Assembly (NCBI RefSeq): GCF_964204865.1
Contig: NC_135250.1
Span: 22,249,395 to 22,313,394, forward strand
Origin: Styela clava
Lineage: Eukaryota > Chordata > Ascidiacea > Stolidobranchia > Styelidae
Reading direction: 5' to 3'
DNA: 64,000 nucleotides
Made by a program: the position numbers and the translations under genes. The stretch's first letter is position 1; each line of letters opens with the position of its first letter. The notes beneath the pieces were generated by a model, which did not search any database, had not been told where the DNA came from, and saw only the letters and a program-made list of their open reading frames with translations. Of this stretch, positions 37,598-58,155 are shown in pieces.

Positions 37598-39428
37598 CCA
37601 ACCAAGTATTTTTTGACCCCTGTACGAATTTATTGAGAGTGCCGTTAAAACCCTTTTGTTGTTAGTTGTTTGTACTTAACTTATTAAGCTACTTTTAGAG
37701 AGACCTTACCTCTGAGAGTTTCTTGGGCTCCCTCACTATCCAAACTCTTAATATTTATTTGTATGCCCCGAATTAATATTAATAAAACATATGAAGCATG
37801 GCAACGAAACCCTTTTTGTAGGCTGTCAGTGATGCAGCCCTCGTAAGAAAGCTCGTACATTATTTGCACTAGTTCCGACCTCAAACTTTTTACCAACAAA
37901 TGGTGAAATTTTCAAATTCCTCATTTTTCTATTAAACTATCAAATGTTTACAATTTTATTTTAATAAACTCTCGAACCAAGTCTTCAAATTCTTGTCTCG
38001 AAGCAGAAATCCTTTCTATCCTTCACATTTTGCCATATTAAGAATTAACCAACTCAATCACCCAATTTCTTACTCAAAACGTTATTAAACCCGTTTATTA
38101 AAAAGAAAAGAGTGAAATTAAAAATATCAATATGTATCGCTAAAAATAACCATATTGATTTTACACTGTTCAATATTATTATTTTTGCTCTTCTGTTTGC
38201 AAATGTTTGCGCAAAAAATAACAATCTTGTTTGTTGACAGACGTTTGGTAGTGGCAAAGCGAATAGTGTATATATAGTTTATTTATATTAATCTCAAATG
38301 ACAGAACCCACATCGAGCCCATTGTCAAAATTTCTTCCAAAAATGTAAATCTGTCCTTCCGCATATAATTGATCTAGAGCAGGGATGGCGAACCTTTTTC
38401 AATGAATGGGTCAAAAATTATGATTTTATCGCGGAACAGAAGAGAGTGGGTCACAGATATATGATCAATGTTTGTATCTATAAGAAACTTCTGAAACAAA
38501 TCTTTTAGGCTTCTGTTGGTGTAGTTTCAGGCTTTACTTATGAAGCACTTCTATCAGGGACTTTTTATGGCTCTCGATTTTATGAAATTAGAGTGCAAAA
38601 ACACGCATATGAATTACCATAAACGTTTAGGATGATGCGGTAAATTTTTTTTACGGTTCCAAAGAGTTTGGAGGGAATCCCACCCTGACAGTGTTCTATT
38701 TTTCAATCAACTTTCAACCTCATTAAGGCACTTTTACACTCCCCCATTGTTATTTCAGATTTCTAGGCTTTTATTTCAAGTCTGAAAGATTTTGTTCTCT
38801 TAACGGTATTGTGGGCGAGAAACTAATAAAATACAAAGTAGCATCTAGTTCTCGCATAACCCCTAAAACAGTCTGCAGATAAACTTCCGAAAGAGACCAG
38901 ACGTAGCGACAAATTAACATATCAGTTGCATTGTTATGTCATAAACGATGTCAGAGCCAATAGCTGAATAATGGTTCACAGCGGTGCAGACATGCGTCCA
39001 AGATTAGGAGTTTGGAAAATTACCATACCAGCCCGAAACTAACAATTTGAATATGAGCCCTCGCGACCCTGACGGTATATTATAATAGTTTAGGTATTGT
39101 TAAATTAATTTAAGGCCGGTTTTATCATTTTTTATCACTGATATGTTAGCATTTTTTTATTATTTTATTCGTGCCTTGGCGAGTCACGAATAAAACGCGG
39201 TCTGATTTAGAGCAAAGTGTCTCCTCGCGTTATCTTGTGCCTGAAATCTTGATTCGTATGTTTCAAAAAGCGGAGTCCGATGCCTCTGCAGTGATCTTAA
39301 TAATTTGTATTAAAAGACACAAAATTTCTGATAACAAGAAAATAGACTTGTTTGGGATCAGATTATACAATTTTCATTAAGTTGATAATCTATAGCGCTG
39401 AAAACTATGAAGCTGTAATGGCGTTTGC
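37598..39428. other. Intergenic stretch between convergent SLC45-like and MFS genes
   Basis: No exon was recognised. It includes the 3' flanks of both genes. At 38380, cagggatggcgaaccttttt looks like an hAT left terminus, preceded by atctagag; no matching right end with the same 8-mer was found. A 69-codon open frame at 39171 has no motif that I know. Confidence 0.5.
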
Positions 39429-40826
39429 TCATTCCTGGCGATTTACATGCAGAATTCCTAGGGAAATTTCCAGTAGTACGGGATAAAGTACTGAAACAGG
39501 CGCTCCAGCGTAATTAAGTATAAATCTCACAAAAAGAGCATGCAATGGTGTCACTGCCCGTGTTAATGTAAGGAGAAGAAAAACCCGAATTCTGGCAACT
39601 GGTTCATCGCGTGCCATTTTGCAAACGTTTGCGTGAACAACACAAAGGTACATAACGTCTCTAAAACTTGAATTTATGACATATCCGGCGAATACATAAT
39701 AATAGTTGTGAAAGTAGAGTCCATACGAACAAAGGGCGTCTCCAAAAACTGAGACAATGATACTCACTATTAAAACATTGTGTTTTCTTTTGATTCTATC
39801 CAAAACTCGTCCTGCTATTATGACAGTCACCCATCCCGCACTGTAAGCAACACAGAGCATCATTGACAGCGATTTGTCTGTCTTCTCTGGAAAAGATTGC
39901 AAAACGACTGATGATGACAGAATACAGATGAAAGGTGCTCCTCCCAGAAATAAAATGTACTCAACGAACATCAGCATGAAAGTAGGTTCCTTAATAACTT
40001 CCCATGTTTTCTTAAAGTCTTTGAGCGGGTCAAAACTTGATGTATTTGTCGAGGTTGTACTTTCAACGTGTCCTGGTGGGTAGTCTGTAACATAAAATTG
40101 CGTCCAAGCGAAGAAAATGAGCGCCACGGAAGCAATAGTAAAATAGATGCACAGAAACGTAGTTCTAAAAACTGTCATCAATGTTTCATCTACTGTAATT
40201 GTTATCGGTTTTGAAGAATTAAAGTTATCACTCTGTGTATATTGAAAGGTTTGTGTAGCAACTATGTTCGACACAAGTCGAGCTGACGTACGACTAACCC
40301 AGACGAATGAGGTTGCTGTAGCTCGTTCGTTTTCTGGAAACCAGTTATTAGACATCATTTGCGTCGATGGAATTGATATAGCAGCTCCCATCCCGTTGAG
40401 CATTTGACCAATGGCTACCATAGCAAAATTGGAGCGAGAGAAAATGCCTGTTGATACCATTATCGCACCAGTAAATGCAGTAACAAAGCCCATCATTGAC
40501 AGCAGTCGTAAATTAATATGCTCTGCGACAATACCAAGAGCAAAACCAAAAAGCCCTCTTGTTATATGATAGAAATCGGACAGTAAATCGACCACACCCG
40601 GATCTTTATGAAAGTATTCTGATACCACATCATTTATGTAACCAAAGATACCCACATTGAAAATTTCCATAAACATTATCAAACATATTATGCTCAGGAT
40701 GCCCCATCGTTTGTTGTGTTTTTTCACGCTCAAACCATCTGGTAACAGATCGGATAAATCAATGAGTTGAGCTCTCTCGTCTTCCAGGCTCTCATAACTT
40801 GATTTTGTGGAACTGATATCACTCAT
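39429..40826 (-). CDS. Intronless MFS transporter, SLC49 (FLVCR/DIRC2)-like
   Basis: A single exon encodes 465 residues from ATG at 40826 (MSDISSTKSSYESLEDE). An in-frame ATG 45 bases further up is less likely, because a strong pyrimidine tract and AG (40847-40848) lie between them. There is a charged N-terminal tail, then about 12 hydrophobic segments starting at RWGILSIICLIMFMEIFN. IGQMLNGMGAAISIPSTQMM followed by NWFPENERATATS resembles the TM4-TM5 region of the SLC49 group (heme, choline and related transport). A loop YPPGHVESTTSTNTSSFDPL separates the two halves. The substrate is unknown; other solute MFS families are possible. It lacks introns, although neighbouring genes are rich in them. 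Only the extreme C-terminus is weakly MFS-like. Confidence 0.7.
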   Translation of the reverse strand: MSDISSTKSSYESLEDERAQLIDLSDLLPDGLSVKKHNKRWGILSIICLIMFMEIFNVGIFGYINDVVSEYFHKDPGVVDLLSDFYHITRGLFGFALGIVAEHINLRLLSMMGFVTAFTGAIMVSTGIFSRSNFAMVAIGQMLNGMGAAISIPSTQMMSNNWFPENERATATSFVWVSRTSARLVSNIVATQTFQYTQSDNFNSSKPITITVDETLMTVFRTTFLCIYFTIASVALIFFAWTQFYVTDYPPGHVESTTSTNTSSFDPLKDFKKTWEVIKEPTFMLMFVEYILFLGGAPFICILSSSVVLQSFPEKTDKSLSMMLCVAYSAGWVTVIIAGRVLDRIKRKHNVLIVSIIVSVFGDALCSYGLYFHNYYYVFAGYVINSSFRDVMYLCVVHANVCKMARDEPVARIRVFLLLTLTRAVTPLHALFVRFILNYAGAPVSVLYPVLLEISLGILHVNRQE

Positions 40827-40846
40827 AGTATACTTTTTTTTACATA

Positions 40847-40875
40847 CTGTTAGAAACAAAGAAATAAACAAATGA
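40847..40875 (-). promoter_or_regulatory. Splice acceptor just upstream of the MFS start
   Basis: On the minus strand a run of pyrimidines (tttctttgtttct) ends in aacag, 21 bases before the ATG at 40826. This fits either a 5'UTR intron or a spliced-leader acceptor, since trans-splicing is known in tunicates. It also argues for the downstream ATG as the start. Confidence 0.5.
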
Positions 40876-42957
40876 AACTCAATTCAAAAAATAACTCGTC
40901 GTTCTTACACCTGCTATTCTACCGGTAATCCTACCAGGTCAAACATGGGTTTATGTCATTTGCGCGAAAATGTTATCACAGAAACCCGCAAGTCGGGACC
41001 AACGACTAACATTCCGGTCGGGACCGACAAAACTGCATTCTCGCGAAATTGCTTTCGCGCAAACCAACATTCTTGCAACAATGATTGTTGTGGCAAAAAA
41101 ACATACTTGCGGGTTGTCTGCTCCTATAATATGCCATGGTTCCTAGACGTAATATATATCTTTATATCACTTATCCTTTATACGCACGCCTGATTATGTC
41201 AAACGTTGATAAATTAAAAACCGTAACTCAGGCGAAGAGACTGTCTATATTATTTGAATGAAATGTAATAAACGTAAGGAACATACGAGGAAAATTGTAC
41301 TTCATTAATAATCTTCTTCCCAACGGTAATCAACGTCTATGTAGGACGAACGGAAATACGATAAGTGCAACGACTGAAGTTTCATGCGAACAACTGCACC
41401 GATTAAAATAGACAGGAAACGTTTAGAATCTGCTTATGTTAGACCTAATGAAATACAACAAATTCAATTTATGCCGAAATTTCGTTGGGCGTATAGGTTC
41501 GGAGTATATATCATAATTTGTGTAATATTTATGAAATTTTATTGAAACATTAACAAATTAATGCGTTAGTTTGAACATCAAGCTACCCTGGCGTCTGATA
41601 TTTCAAAATTGAAGATATTTGAGTGCAGTTGTAACGATAGTAGTGATGTATCCAGCGATGGATGGATTTCCTATCTCATTGAGAAAGAACGATTCATTCA
41701 GATTGATGACGACAAAGATGAAAAGCCGTTTATGACATCATATTAAAGTACTGAAGACAAATATCCCACTCATTTTGTAATTAAATTATATTAACCAAAG
41801 CTAAACGAAACTTAGGTATTAAATATTGTTTGCGGCGCTGTGTGAATGTATATGCAATCAACTACCGGTATTTGAATCCAGTTGTGTAAGGATCATACGG
41901 CGTACAGTTTACTTTATACTAATTAATGTGTTTAATGCGTAAACGTACTAACGGAAATAATAGATCTCCAAATACCAACGGTAAATCTAAACTCCGTGGA
42001 ATGAAGACTTCAGCTCTGCCTCGATAGGAAGTAGATCATTAATTAGAATTGAAAAATATTAAAGTGTAGAGCCAAGGCGGACCATACGAGAAACACAAAA
42101 CTAAGTTTTCGAATACATATATAAATCATATTTGCTTATACCAATCTTTAACTTGGCCTGCGATTGGCCAAGGGAAATGTAAAGTGTAGGTGTTCAGCAT
42201 AAACGCAACCAGTGAAAACTTAAAATTGGAAATGACACGTAGTAAGTTTGACAAAGTTTATTGCAAAAAACTACTATGCAAAAGGCTAATATTAAATTTA
42301 CAAAACCCTCATTTCACAATGCTACAGATAAAACAATAATTTACAAGTTGCAAAGTTTTAAAACTTCTCAAAATCGGTATGTGAAGTACAAATGAATGGT
42401 ATAAAAAGTCACAAAACAAATAAAGACTCAACATACATACATGACACTGGATGACAACAATGAAGTTCCATTAAAAATAATGTTCCGTTATGAGAAACGA
42501 CAATAATGCTCTTAATATTTTGAAGGTAATAGCATTTGCATGAATACCTAATTATAAGTGGTTTACCAGATTAACAAAACTAGTTTAAGTCCACCGTTAC
42601 GTACAAGATAATCAAGCATACAACTCACATTAAAGATAACTGTGTATGTGGCAAAACGGCGTACAGGGCAATGCGTTATAATATTATAAAAACGAGTACG
42701 CAAACTCTTTTGAACTACGTCTAATAAGACATAATTATGACTTATAATAGTAACTATTTTACGGAACCAGCTATAAAACGAATGTTGCGTAGTCTATTGT
42801 CAATTAAATACCGTTTTGCCTAATTTTAAAATATTAAAAAAGTAATATCTTCATAAAAATCTACATTGTTTTTAGAGAAGTTGTTTATTAATTACCCAAT
42901 CTTTATTGCTAAAGCGTTTGAAATTACTTTATTTTTGTGAGACAATATCGGGCTGGA
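40876..42957. other. Intergenic stretch between MFS gene and HPD
   Basis: No coding exon, tRNA or terminal-repeat element was recognised. The 5' flank of the MFS gene has paired words gcgcgaaaatg/cattctcgcgaaatt and cccgcaagtc/acttgcgggttg near 40960-41115. The 3' flank of HPD fills the right end. The remainder is AT-rich without visible structure. Confidence 0.5.
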
Positions 42958-50290
<7,333 letters not shown>

Positions 50291-53200
50291 GTTGTCAAAT
50301 TTCGTAATTCAATTTACAAAATAAAATAGATTAAAATCTAAAACAGAAGTAAATTTATCACAATCTGAATCGTTATATGTCGAGAATGATTCATACATCG
50401 AGTCATATTAGTTTTGATGTAATTTTATTAGACAGTCAATCTGCGGTATGACTTTTGCAAAGATGCCGTACGTTGCATTATACGCAAAAATGATTGTTTT
50501 TTTGTACTCTTTTGTACACATGTTTTTAACAGTATTACAAATATTTATACTCCGGAGCCGAAAAACAAATCCCAAAGCGTAGCCTTTGCTAGACAAACAT
50601 AATATCGTTGTAAATCCGTAAACATGACTAAGTGAACATGACTCATCAACATGGGTCTTATTTGTGAAAACATTTCCTTAATTTGTTTGGTGAAACGACC
50701 AAGACCTTGTTGACAATAAGATACACACGTTTTTTCCCATTTATGCTACAAAAATGTGGATTCATATTGATCGAAAACACCGAAATGACTTAAGGAGAAA
50801 AGCTTCATAACCCGGAAAGCGTGCTTATGGTATTTGGGGATAAAATAAGCTATTTTTCAAAATTAGTTGCGATAATATTACTATATTCCGATATAGTTTT
50901 CGGTTAAACCTTTTGAGCATTGTGATAATACATGAATATAAGCGAGAACACAATGACATACTCGTTAATCATACCGGAAAATAGTTTATTTTATAGTTTC
51001 TGATTAAATTCTCGTGGTCTAAACTCAGCTCAGCTTGAATAACTGAAGTATTGTTCTGAGGTTAAATCAATTACCGCACCTTGGAATTACATTTAATAAC
51101 ACGCTTCCAAAGTCACAGTCCGACTTAAACATAACGGTATACTCGTAAATTAAATAACCTTTCCTTTATCAATTAGCAAGCATAGCGTAATGTTGCCATA
51201 AGCTTTCAAATGCCAGACATTTAATTCTGATCTGCGTACCGTTACGATACTGAACTCGTACAACCTCTTCCATTTTCAGGTGCATTTCATTACAGCAATT
51301 AAATCAAATTATCTGGAATTCGTCGTCTTACATAATAAAATATCCATTTCCATATCATCCATATCCATATCATCCCATCCATATCATATTTCCACACTAA
51401 ATTGCTGTTTATCACTATCACTCTTGTTTTTGAATCATTTTTTCATAAAACTATGCTACCATTCAATAAATTGACTAACGTTTACCTACTTTTAAACATC
51501 AAAAGAACGGTTATATCTTAACACGACCCTAGTACCGTTATATCGGCAGTAGAATTGGCACACAGACCGCTTCGTCACGAGTCTGAATTGTGTTTGTGCA
51601 TACATCCGCTTCAAGACATTGCGAAACACGTTCTTTTAAACAAAAACAGCTGGGAAGACTCGCAATAGAAACCGATTCAATAGAAAATTATAACAGAAAT
51701 CTCCAATTACAGGTTATAAGTAGTTCGAATGTGCCAGGCGTCCTTCAAACAATCAGTCGTATTCATGGGCACAGACACCTTTATCGGTTTTGATTCGCTG
51801 ACGACGTGGGCGTGCTTGGTGTGACGCAATATGTGTGTGTCATCGCATAGTTCAGAGCATAACAATTACACCGGACATGGAATCCTATAGTACAAAAAGA
51901 TCTTAACCAGGCCCGACAAAAGCGTGATTATTTCATTAAGACATGTATTACGAACCTATCCGTTATACTAATCAGGGAATATCGATTGTATAATAACCTA
52001 TAATGGCGTAGTGTCTAAAGCTGGTACAGCACGATTGCCGGAATCACGTCACGTCATATAACAAACATATTTTATATGCGGTAGTTATAATAGTGAGAAA
52101 ATGTTAGTAAATCTTGATGTGATTTGACGGAGAAATGACTTTATATTAAATTCAGCAACTGGGAACATCCTACGATGTTAAAACCATCGTTGTTGCGTAC
52201 TTATCTATCGATGATGATATTATAGGTTAGAGACCATAAATTCGATTTCTTGAGAGTCAAGCCGTAGACCAAACCCAAGTTTACGGTAGCTGAGAAAACG
52301 TGTATGTTACACCTTACTAGTTAAGATAAATAGGCTGTATTGAGTTACTACTCAGCCCTTTATTTACACATGAAATTGAATCAACTGTTCGATGCACCAT
52401 GTTTTCAAAGTAAATTACAAACTAATTTTAAAGAATATTCGTCGGCAAAATCATGTCATACCAAATGTGCTAATACAAAAAATAGCACGTACAAAAATAA
52501 ATCATTATACAAGGGAGGATTGTACAATGAGTGTTAAAAGACATTGCTACTGTCGTGAAAAAGAACCACTGATGATATCGAAGTGTTGGAATTTAGCCTT
52601 TGAAACGATGCATTCTACTCTACCTATAACCGGATGTTGCGAAAAAGCCTCCACTTATTCATCTATGCCTCGCTTTAACATACAACTGGCAGCAGTTAAC
52701 GAACTTTTCATTTCCTGATCAGATCAATGGCATTATCAAGCATGTACCGCAAATCCAATTTCTTAGTGCTACAATGATGACACCTAGTGACTAATTGTAT
52801 AAAAATGTGCATACACAAAACGATGGCGTATAATGAAACGCTCATTGGCAAGGCGATTCAAACTATATATATCGTAAAAATAATGATATGTTGTAATTCA
52901 ATTCTCTTCAAACTTTTTGACTTTACCACGTTCCAGCATCTAGCGATGTTAAAACTTTACATTAAAAAATCCTACCCTCCCGGATTATCACCTGTTTACC
53001 TTTAGTATACGCTTGAGCGAGGGGGCGTTTACGCTTGGTTAATGATTATGGGATACAAACAATGGATGGTGTGCGATGCCTATTCCTCGTTTTGCGGCAT
53101 TTTGTAAAGTAAAGATGACGTGTGTGTCTGGTATTCGTCGCAAAAGTGCACGTGTGGGCCTGTTAGTTATTCATACAAAAACTATTGGTACTAGCTGACA

Positions 53201-53842
53201 CAAAAGGTGACATAAAATTGCTAGTTTGAGTTAGAATTCGTAAGCTAGGACTGGCATCAGAAAACTCAACTGAGTTGCTGTTCGATGATCGGAGAAGTGA
53301 TAGCAATTAAGTGATATTCAGTCGGAGAATAGGGCCAAGTTAGGTCAAGTCTTGCTACAACTTGACCTCACCTTTAAGAATGAAAACTTTACGGTATAAA
53401 TAGCAACAATCTCAATGAATCTAATACTAATCTTACGACGACTGACTAGTCAGTCAATCCAGCCAAGTACGCTTCACCAATCCCTGACTTTGATGTAATC
53501 GCTACCATTGACGTATTTACTAATAACCAGGCTATTTTTATATGGCGTTTTACACGCATTTCGCTACGAACAAAGCCCAGTGTGAGCATCCGCTAGTGAG
53601 TGGTTTAATCTCAAATTACAAGATATATATATGTGTGCGAATAAATACGAGATCTTCATTGGGCCATACAGGGCCAAAGTAAAAAGTAATGTCTGTTTTC
53701 TGCTGGCCGTGGAAAACCATAAAATCCCGGTAGATTTCTACGACCAAGTGCAGAGCCTTATTCAAAGCGAAAGTGCGAAATTGTACATGAATTTATTTAT
53801 GGTGTTCATATGTCCTTTTAATTTACAGTAATAAATTGAATT
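50291..53842. other. Intergenic stretch between HPD and MZB1-like gene
   Basis: HPD and the MZB1-like gene are transcribed away from each other, so both promoters should lie here. Apart from a short catatccat-type simple repeat at 51342-51391, I recognise no element. Open frames of 60-110 codons show no family motif. Confidence 0.55.
53805..53828 (+). promoter_or_regulatory. Splice acceptor just upstream of the MZB1-like start
   Basis: A tgtccttttaatttacag sequence ends 14 bases before the ATG at 53843. It suggests a 5'UTR intron or a spliced-leader acceptor; the sequence alone does not tell which. Confidence 0.45.
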
Positions 53843-55484
53843 ATGCAAGCTACTTACTTACAACTATTTGCCATTCTATTGACTTGTGTTGGCGTGAATA
53901 GCCAAACGGTACTGAGTGGTGATCCTAGCAGAATTCCACCTAATCCCCACAAAAAAGACAAGAATGATCCCCAAATGGCAGGGTCTATCAGTATGGGAAC
54001 ACCGGATTTGAGCGACGAAGACTCCATGTCTATCCACATGCCCAATTACCTAAAGTGCGATGCTTGCAGAATTATTGCCTTCCGGTTCGCAGATACCCTC
54101 GAGGTAAGACTAAAAAATATTTGTCTTATCCAAACACATCAGATCGTTGTAGTCATGAAAAATGAACTGCAAGCTTTGCAACAAAAAACAACAAGACTGG
54201 TTTTGACACCGCAGTTTTACAATTTCGTCTGAGCCGATTTATTACATTGTTTGTGTTGAAAGATTGACTGGTTTGCTTATCGCTTAAACTTTAACCTTTT
54301 ATACAAAGATTACAAATGCAGGTTAAAACGGCTTAGGCGCGTGTGTTCATTCGAAAATGTTGGCGTGTTGTGGTTCGTCCGATGGTAACAATAACAAACC
54401 TAAACCCGTTATCTCATCCAGTATGAAACTAAATAGACTGGATGGGCAGAAATCGACGTGGTGTCAGATCGTTTTACCTCAAATTTGATTCCTTCAAAAA
54501 ATACTAATTCATGCTGTTTCATATATTTCTGAATATTGCCCATGCACGTGATAATCAAAACTTTTTTTTTTATCACAGAAAGAAATTGATAAATTTCCAT
54601 CAATCAAGAAAGGCAAAAAAGAATTGTCTGAAGATAGAGTTTTAGATTTATTAGAAGGCGTTTGTGATGACAGCTGGGAACAGTACGGCATTAAAGAAGT
54701 GGAAGGAGTAAATAGATTATCCGGACCCGGTTTCGAAACTTCGGACATTCCGGGAATCATGCAAGGAGGCGGGAAATGGCCATTTAGGTATGAGTCAACA
54801 TGACGATTTATTAAGAAACGCACATCGCAGGCAAACTTATAAATTTCTTAATTACTCTAACGAAAATCAATAATATTTATCTAATTTAAACTTTTGTTTA
54901 TGCATGATTGCACCGAAATGTTCTTTCTAGTATATGTTTCAAATGTCTCCGGTACCATTACCCCTGCAGTTTTTGTTACGTGGCCAGATTTTGATCGACA
55001 GTCACGTCTTAATCACAAAACTTTAGAACAATATCATGATCATTGTAGATATTTAATATTGTCTTATCTGCGTCTTAAGTATATATTACACCGGCCGTTG
55101 AGTCTCAAGTGTTGGTGAAAGTATACCAATCCCAAAAGAGCTCTTCAAGTGCTCACGACGTCCTTGTCCAGACAAACAATTTTGCCACGAAGCTAATAAT
55201 ATAGGATGCACTTATCAATTTTTAACATTTTTAAATGTTTCAGATTCAAACAAATGTGTCAAATCTTGGTCGGTGACGTTGGAGAGGAAATAGTTTACGA
55301 AACTTTTAGAAAAAGCAAAGGTAAAGGACTAGAAAAAAGACTTTGTTTTACCCCTATCGAAGGAAGGCCCGGCTTCTGTGAAAAGAAATCTGGAAAAGAG
55401 AAGAAATTTAAAAATGCGGGAAAACCCAAGAAAACTAAAAATACTGAAACGGAGAAACCGAATTCACGTCACAATGAACTCTGA
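53843..55484 (+). CDS. MZB1: MZB1 (pERp1)/canopy-like ER-resident protein
   Basis: Three exons, 53843-54103, 54579-54787, 55244-55484, give 236 residues (human MZB1 189). Residues 1-20 are a signal peptide (MQATYLQLFAILLTCVGVNS). An acidic and Pro-rich spacer follows. The saposin-like core has six cysteines at 72, 75, 116, 162, 191 and 202, beginning with the family's HMP..LKCDACR and continuing with DDSWEQYGIKEVEGVNRLSG and GPGFE. The tail is Lys-rich and ends His-Asn-Glu-Leu, a KDEL-type ER retrieval signal. In mammals MZB1 helps antibody folding and calcium control in plasma cells. Here, in an animal probably without antibodies, it is more likely a general oxidative-folding cofactor. Canopy proteins (CNPY) are the alternative family. 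Confidence 0.85.
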
Positions 55485-56387
55485 ATATATCATCTCACCG
55501 GCTTTTCATTGTTTTCACTGTAATAATACAAGAAGCATTGTGATATTGAATGTAGCAATTTCCATACTAGCCTCACATAACATATTGGTTTCAAAGGCAT
55601 GTCCAAGATATTTAATGACGTCTCTGTCGATGATAACATCGGCTTACTAGGAAATTAGTATATAAACTGTTTTTGCAAAATAACAACGTATTTTTTATGT
55701 TCATAAAGATGGGAATACAAGGCAATTGAGATGTTTCATGGTGTAGAATTATGAAAACTTTGTTACCGATATTTTAGATTTTGTTGCCAGTGGCGTTACT
55801 CTAATCTTTATTCATTACGTGGAATTTCGTATGTGAAAAATTACATTTTTATGGCATGGATTCACACTAAGTCAACTTCATCTATTTACTGTACGTACAT
55901 CACTCACAAGATGTATACTGTTTGTACTGACTTACACGGCATGCACTAGCGATTCATAAACATACTTGAAATTGCAAAAATTGGTCCTTCATCATATGGA
56001 TATCAACATTTCATGCTTTACAAAATCAAGAATTTTGCTTTTTACTCAAAATTTCAAGTATTTTAAAAAATCCTATGAAATATTAATTTCGAACTTTTTT
56101 CTTTTATTATTTGGAACACAAAAATGAGAACAAAATACAACTCGTATCATATATATTATCTAATTACGTTTCGTATGTTGATTTACCTTTCAAAACTGTA
56201 TATCATAGTATCTTTCATTCATCGCTCGTGTTCTTAATAAAAAGTATTAACTAAATGTTAGTATTAACTAGATTTTTTATACGACGTACGACGTATCGAT
56301 ACGACTTCTTCCCCGAACATCTCACAAACCACTGATATGTGTAAGGAGTTACTTTAGTTGTGGAAGGACAGAAATCTTTCGGTTTAT

Positions 56388-56480
56388 TGTTGCCTACCCA
56401 ATTTATTATCCCCTGAGTGAGGTTGTGGGCATGGGATTTGAACCTGTGATGGAACCATAGTAATATCTAACGGCGGTAGG
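56388..56480 (-). repeat. SINE-like fragment
   Basis: It reads tgcctacccaatttattatc, then gtgaggttgtgggcatggga and tttgaacctgtgatggaacc. The minus strand of the latter is a Pol III B box (ggttcaaatccc). It matches the 4558-4670 copy in order and orientation. Confidence 0.6.
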
Positions 56481-57184
56481 AATGTTGTATCACTATACGT
56501 ACATACAATATTCAGCTGATCCAAGATGGCTGCGGTGTTATGCGGGTACTTTGGACAAGGAAAAGGCAATAATTGTTCTCAAAAAACAATATGTTTGATA
56601 TATATGAAATACGCTGATTTTATCACTTTTATAAATAAAGGCATATTTATTCTGAAGAATGTAGTTCTTGGAATCTTTGAAACTCCTAAAGCGCATTTGA
56701 TATGTAACTAGCATGTAATATTTAAAACCTAATATTTACGCTTTCAATATCTATTGGAAGCGACTGAAACCCATGAGCAGGGGTATATTCACTTGACTAA
56801 CACAGACAGTCCCCGAACTCGTAATGGAACTAAAATAAGAAAAATCGAAATAAAATTATGGTCTAACCCTAACCTGGTACACATACTACGGGAGTACTAA
56901 TTGTCTTCTTTTTATGTGGAATTAACAACCACTCAAAGATTGCTTCCCCAATCGCATTGAACGGAAAATCTCTAGGTTTCGTCGATCTTATATATATCTG
57001 ATAAAGACCAATAAGTGTCTCGTAGGTCTGGTACGTCAGTTACCACCTGAAACCTAATTCTTCGTAGATTTTGTGTCACTTCTGAGTAGTTTCGTGGGAC
57101 ATTGTCTTTATCCGCTATGCATATATATATGTAAGATAGCTCCAAGTTTTAGAAATACACATCAATGTACTTTGCACTTACGGT

Positions 57185-57462
57185 GCCATCACCCAAAGAG
57201 ATAAAATAAGTCAGAATTTTCTACAGAATCTCATAAGGTACTGAATTTACTAAGCGTTCTTAACAGTCTAAAGAAGGCGTGTGCGTCAGTTTTTGTTGTC
57301 CAAACTTGATATTTTTTTTCGGGTTTGTAGCTAAAGTCGGAGTCGATTTTTTTTACAATCCGGAGTTGAGAGTCGCAGTCAAAATGTTTCTTGACCCGAA
57401 GTAGGCGGTAAAACTTTTTAAACTCGGAGTCAGTGGTAATTTTTCCCCACTCTGACAGTCTG
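57185..57462. repeat. gagtcgg-type dispersed repeat with core
   Basis: The core is gcgttcttaacagtctaaag, followed by aaggc, at 57256-57285. Flanks include gctaaagtcggagtcgattt, ccggagttgagagtcgcagt and aactcggagtcagtggtaat. An hAT element is inserted at or just beyond its right end. Confidence 0.6.
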
Positions 57463-57465
57463 GAT

Positions 57466-58155
57466 CAGGGTGGTCTAAACCCACACGCGACCCGCAGCTT
57501 CATAATCTGTGGCCCGCGTCGCATTCGGAGAGTAATTGGATAATTCATTTTGATGTTGTTTTTTCATAAAATGAACCAGAAAAATCTTTTGACATATTGT
57601 TACATCACTAATGTCGCTGAATTGACTAGTGTTGTTAATGCCAGATTAATAAGTATATATTAATGTTATGGCCTAACAATATAATTCATGCCGGGTGTTT
57701 TTATGCAACCAGCCTATACAGTATTACAAAAAATTCAGTACATTTGTCGAAGAATTTAGTAATTACCCTCCTTTACCTCACATTCGGTAATCAACCAATC
57801 TGCAGTTATTTTGTAAACATGAGTTTGAAAAAAGGTAATGAATTCAAACAGATTTTTAACAAGATGTCGGAGAGAAAATACCACATTGCTTGCTTGATAT
57901 ATCAAATATCTTGATGTATCAAAGTTGTGTCGGTGATGAAAAAAATACAATTTATAACGGCATTTCAGAATCGTGTGAGCAATGATCATTTTCCAAGTTA
58001 AGATTTTGCTTTGAAGATCTTATCGATGTTCAAAAGCACTTACATTTACTGATCAATGTGTTTGCACAATAAAAGTGTTTGTTTTGTATTGTGGCCCGCG
58101 AACAATGCAAAAATAATTTTGTTTCCCCCGAAGCCGACAACCTTGGACCATCCTG
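57466..58155. mobile_element. Non-autonomous hAT element, older relative of the 45469 copy
   Basis: The left end cagggtggtctaaaccca and right end ccttggaccatcctg are inverted repeats with mismatches. Interior blocks such as taatgttatggcc, aacaatataatt and aatttagtaattaccctcct are shared with 45469-46077. The 8-mer before it is gtctggat; ctctggat occurs two bases after the right end, so the duplication is eroded. Confidence 0.75.

Noticed and set aside
38380-39060. Complete hAT element starting cagggatggcgaacc
   Set aside because: Several ccctg words follow, but none is flanked by a copy of atctagag or has a matching inverted terminus.
52392-52718. 108-codon open frame in the HPD-MZB1 interval
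   Set aside because: No domain, no matching splice context and base composition like the flanks.
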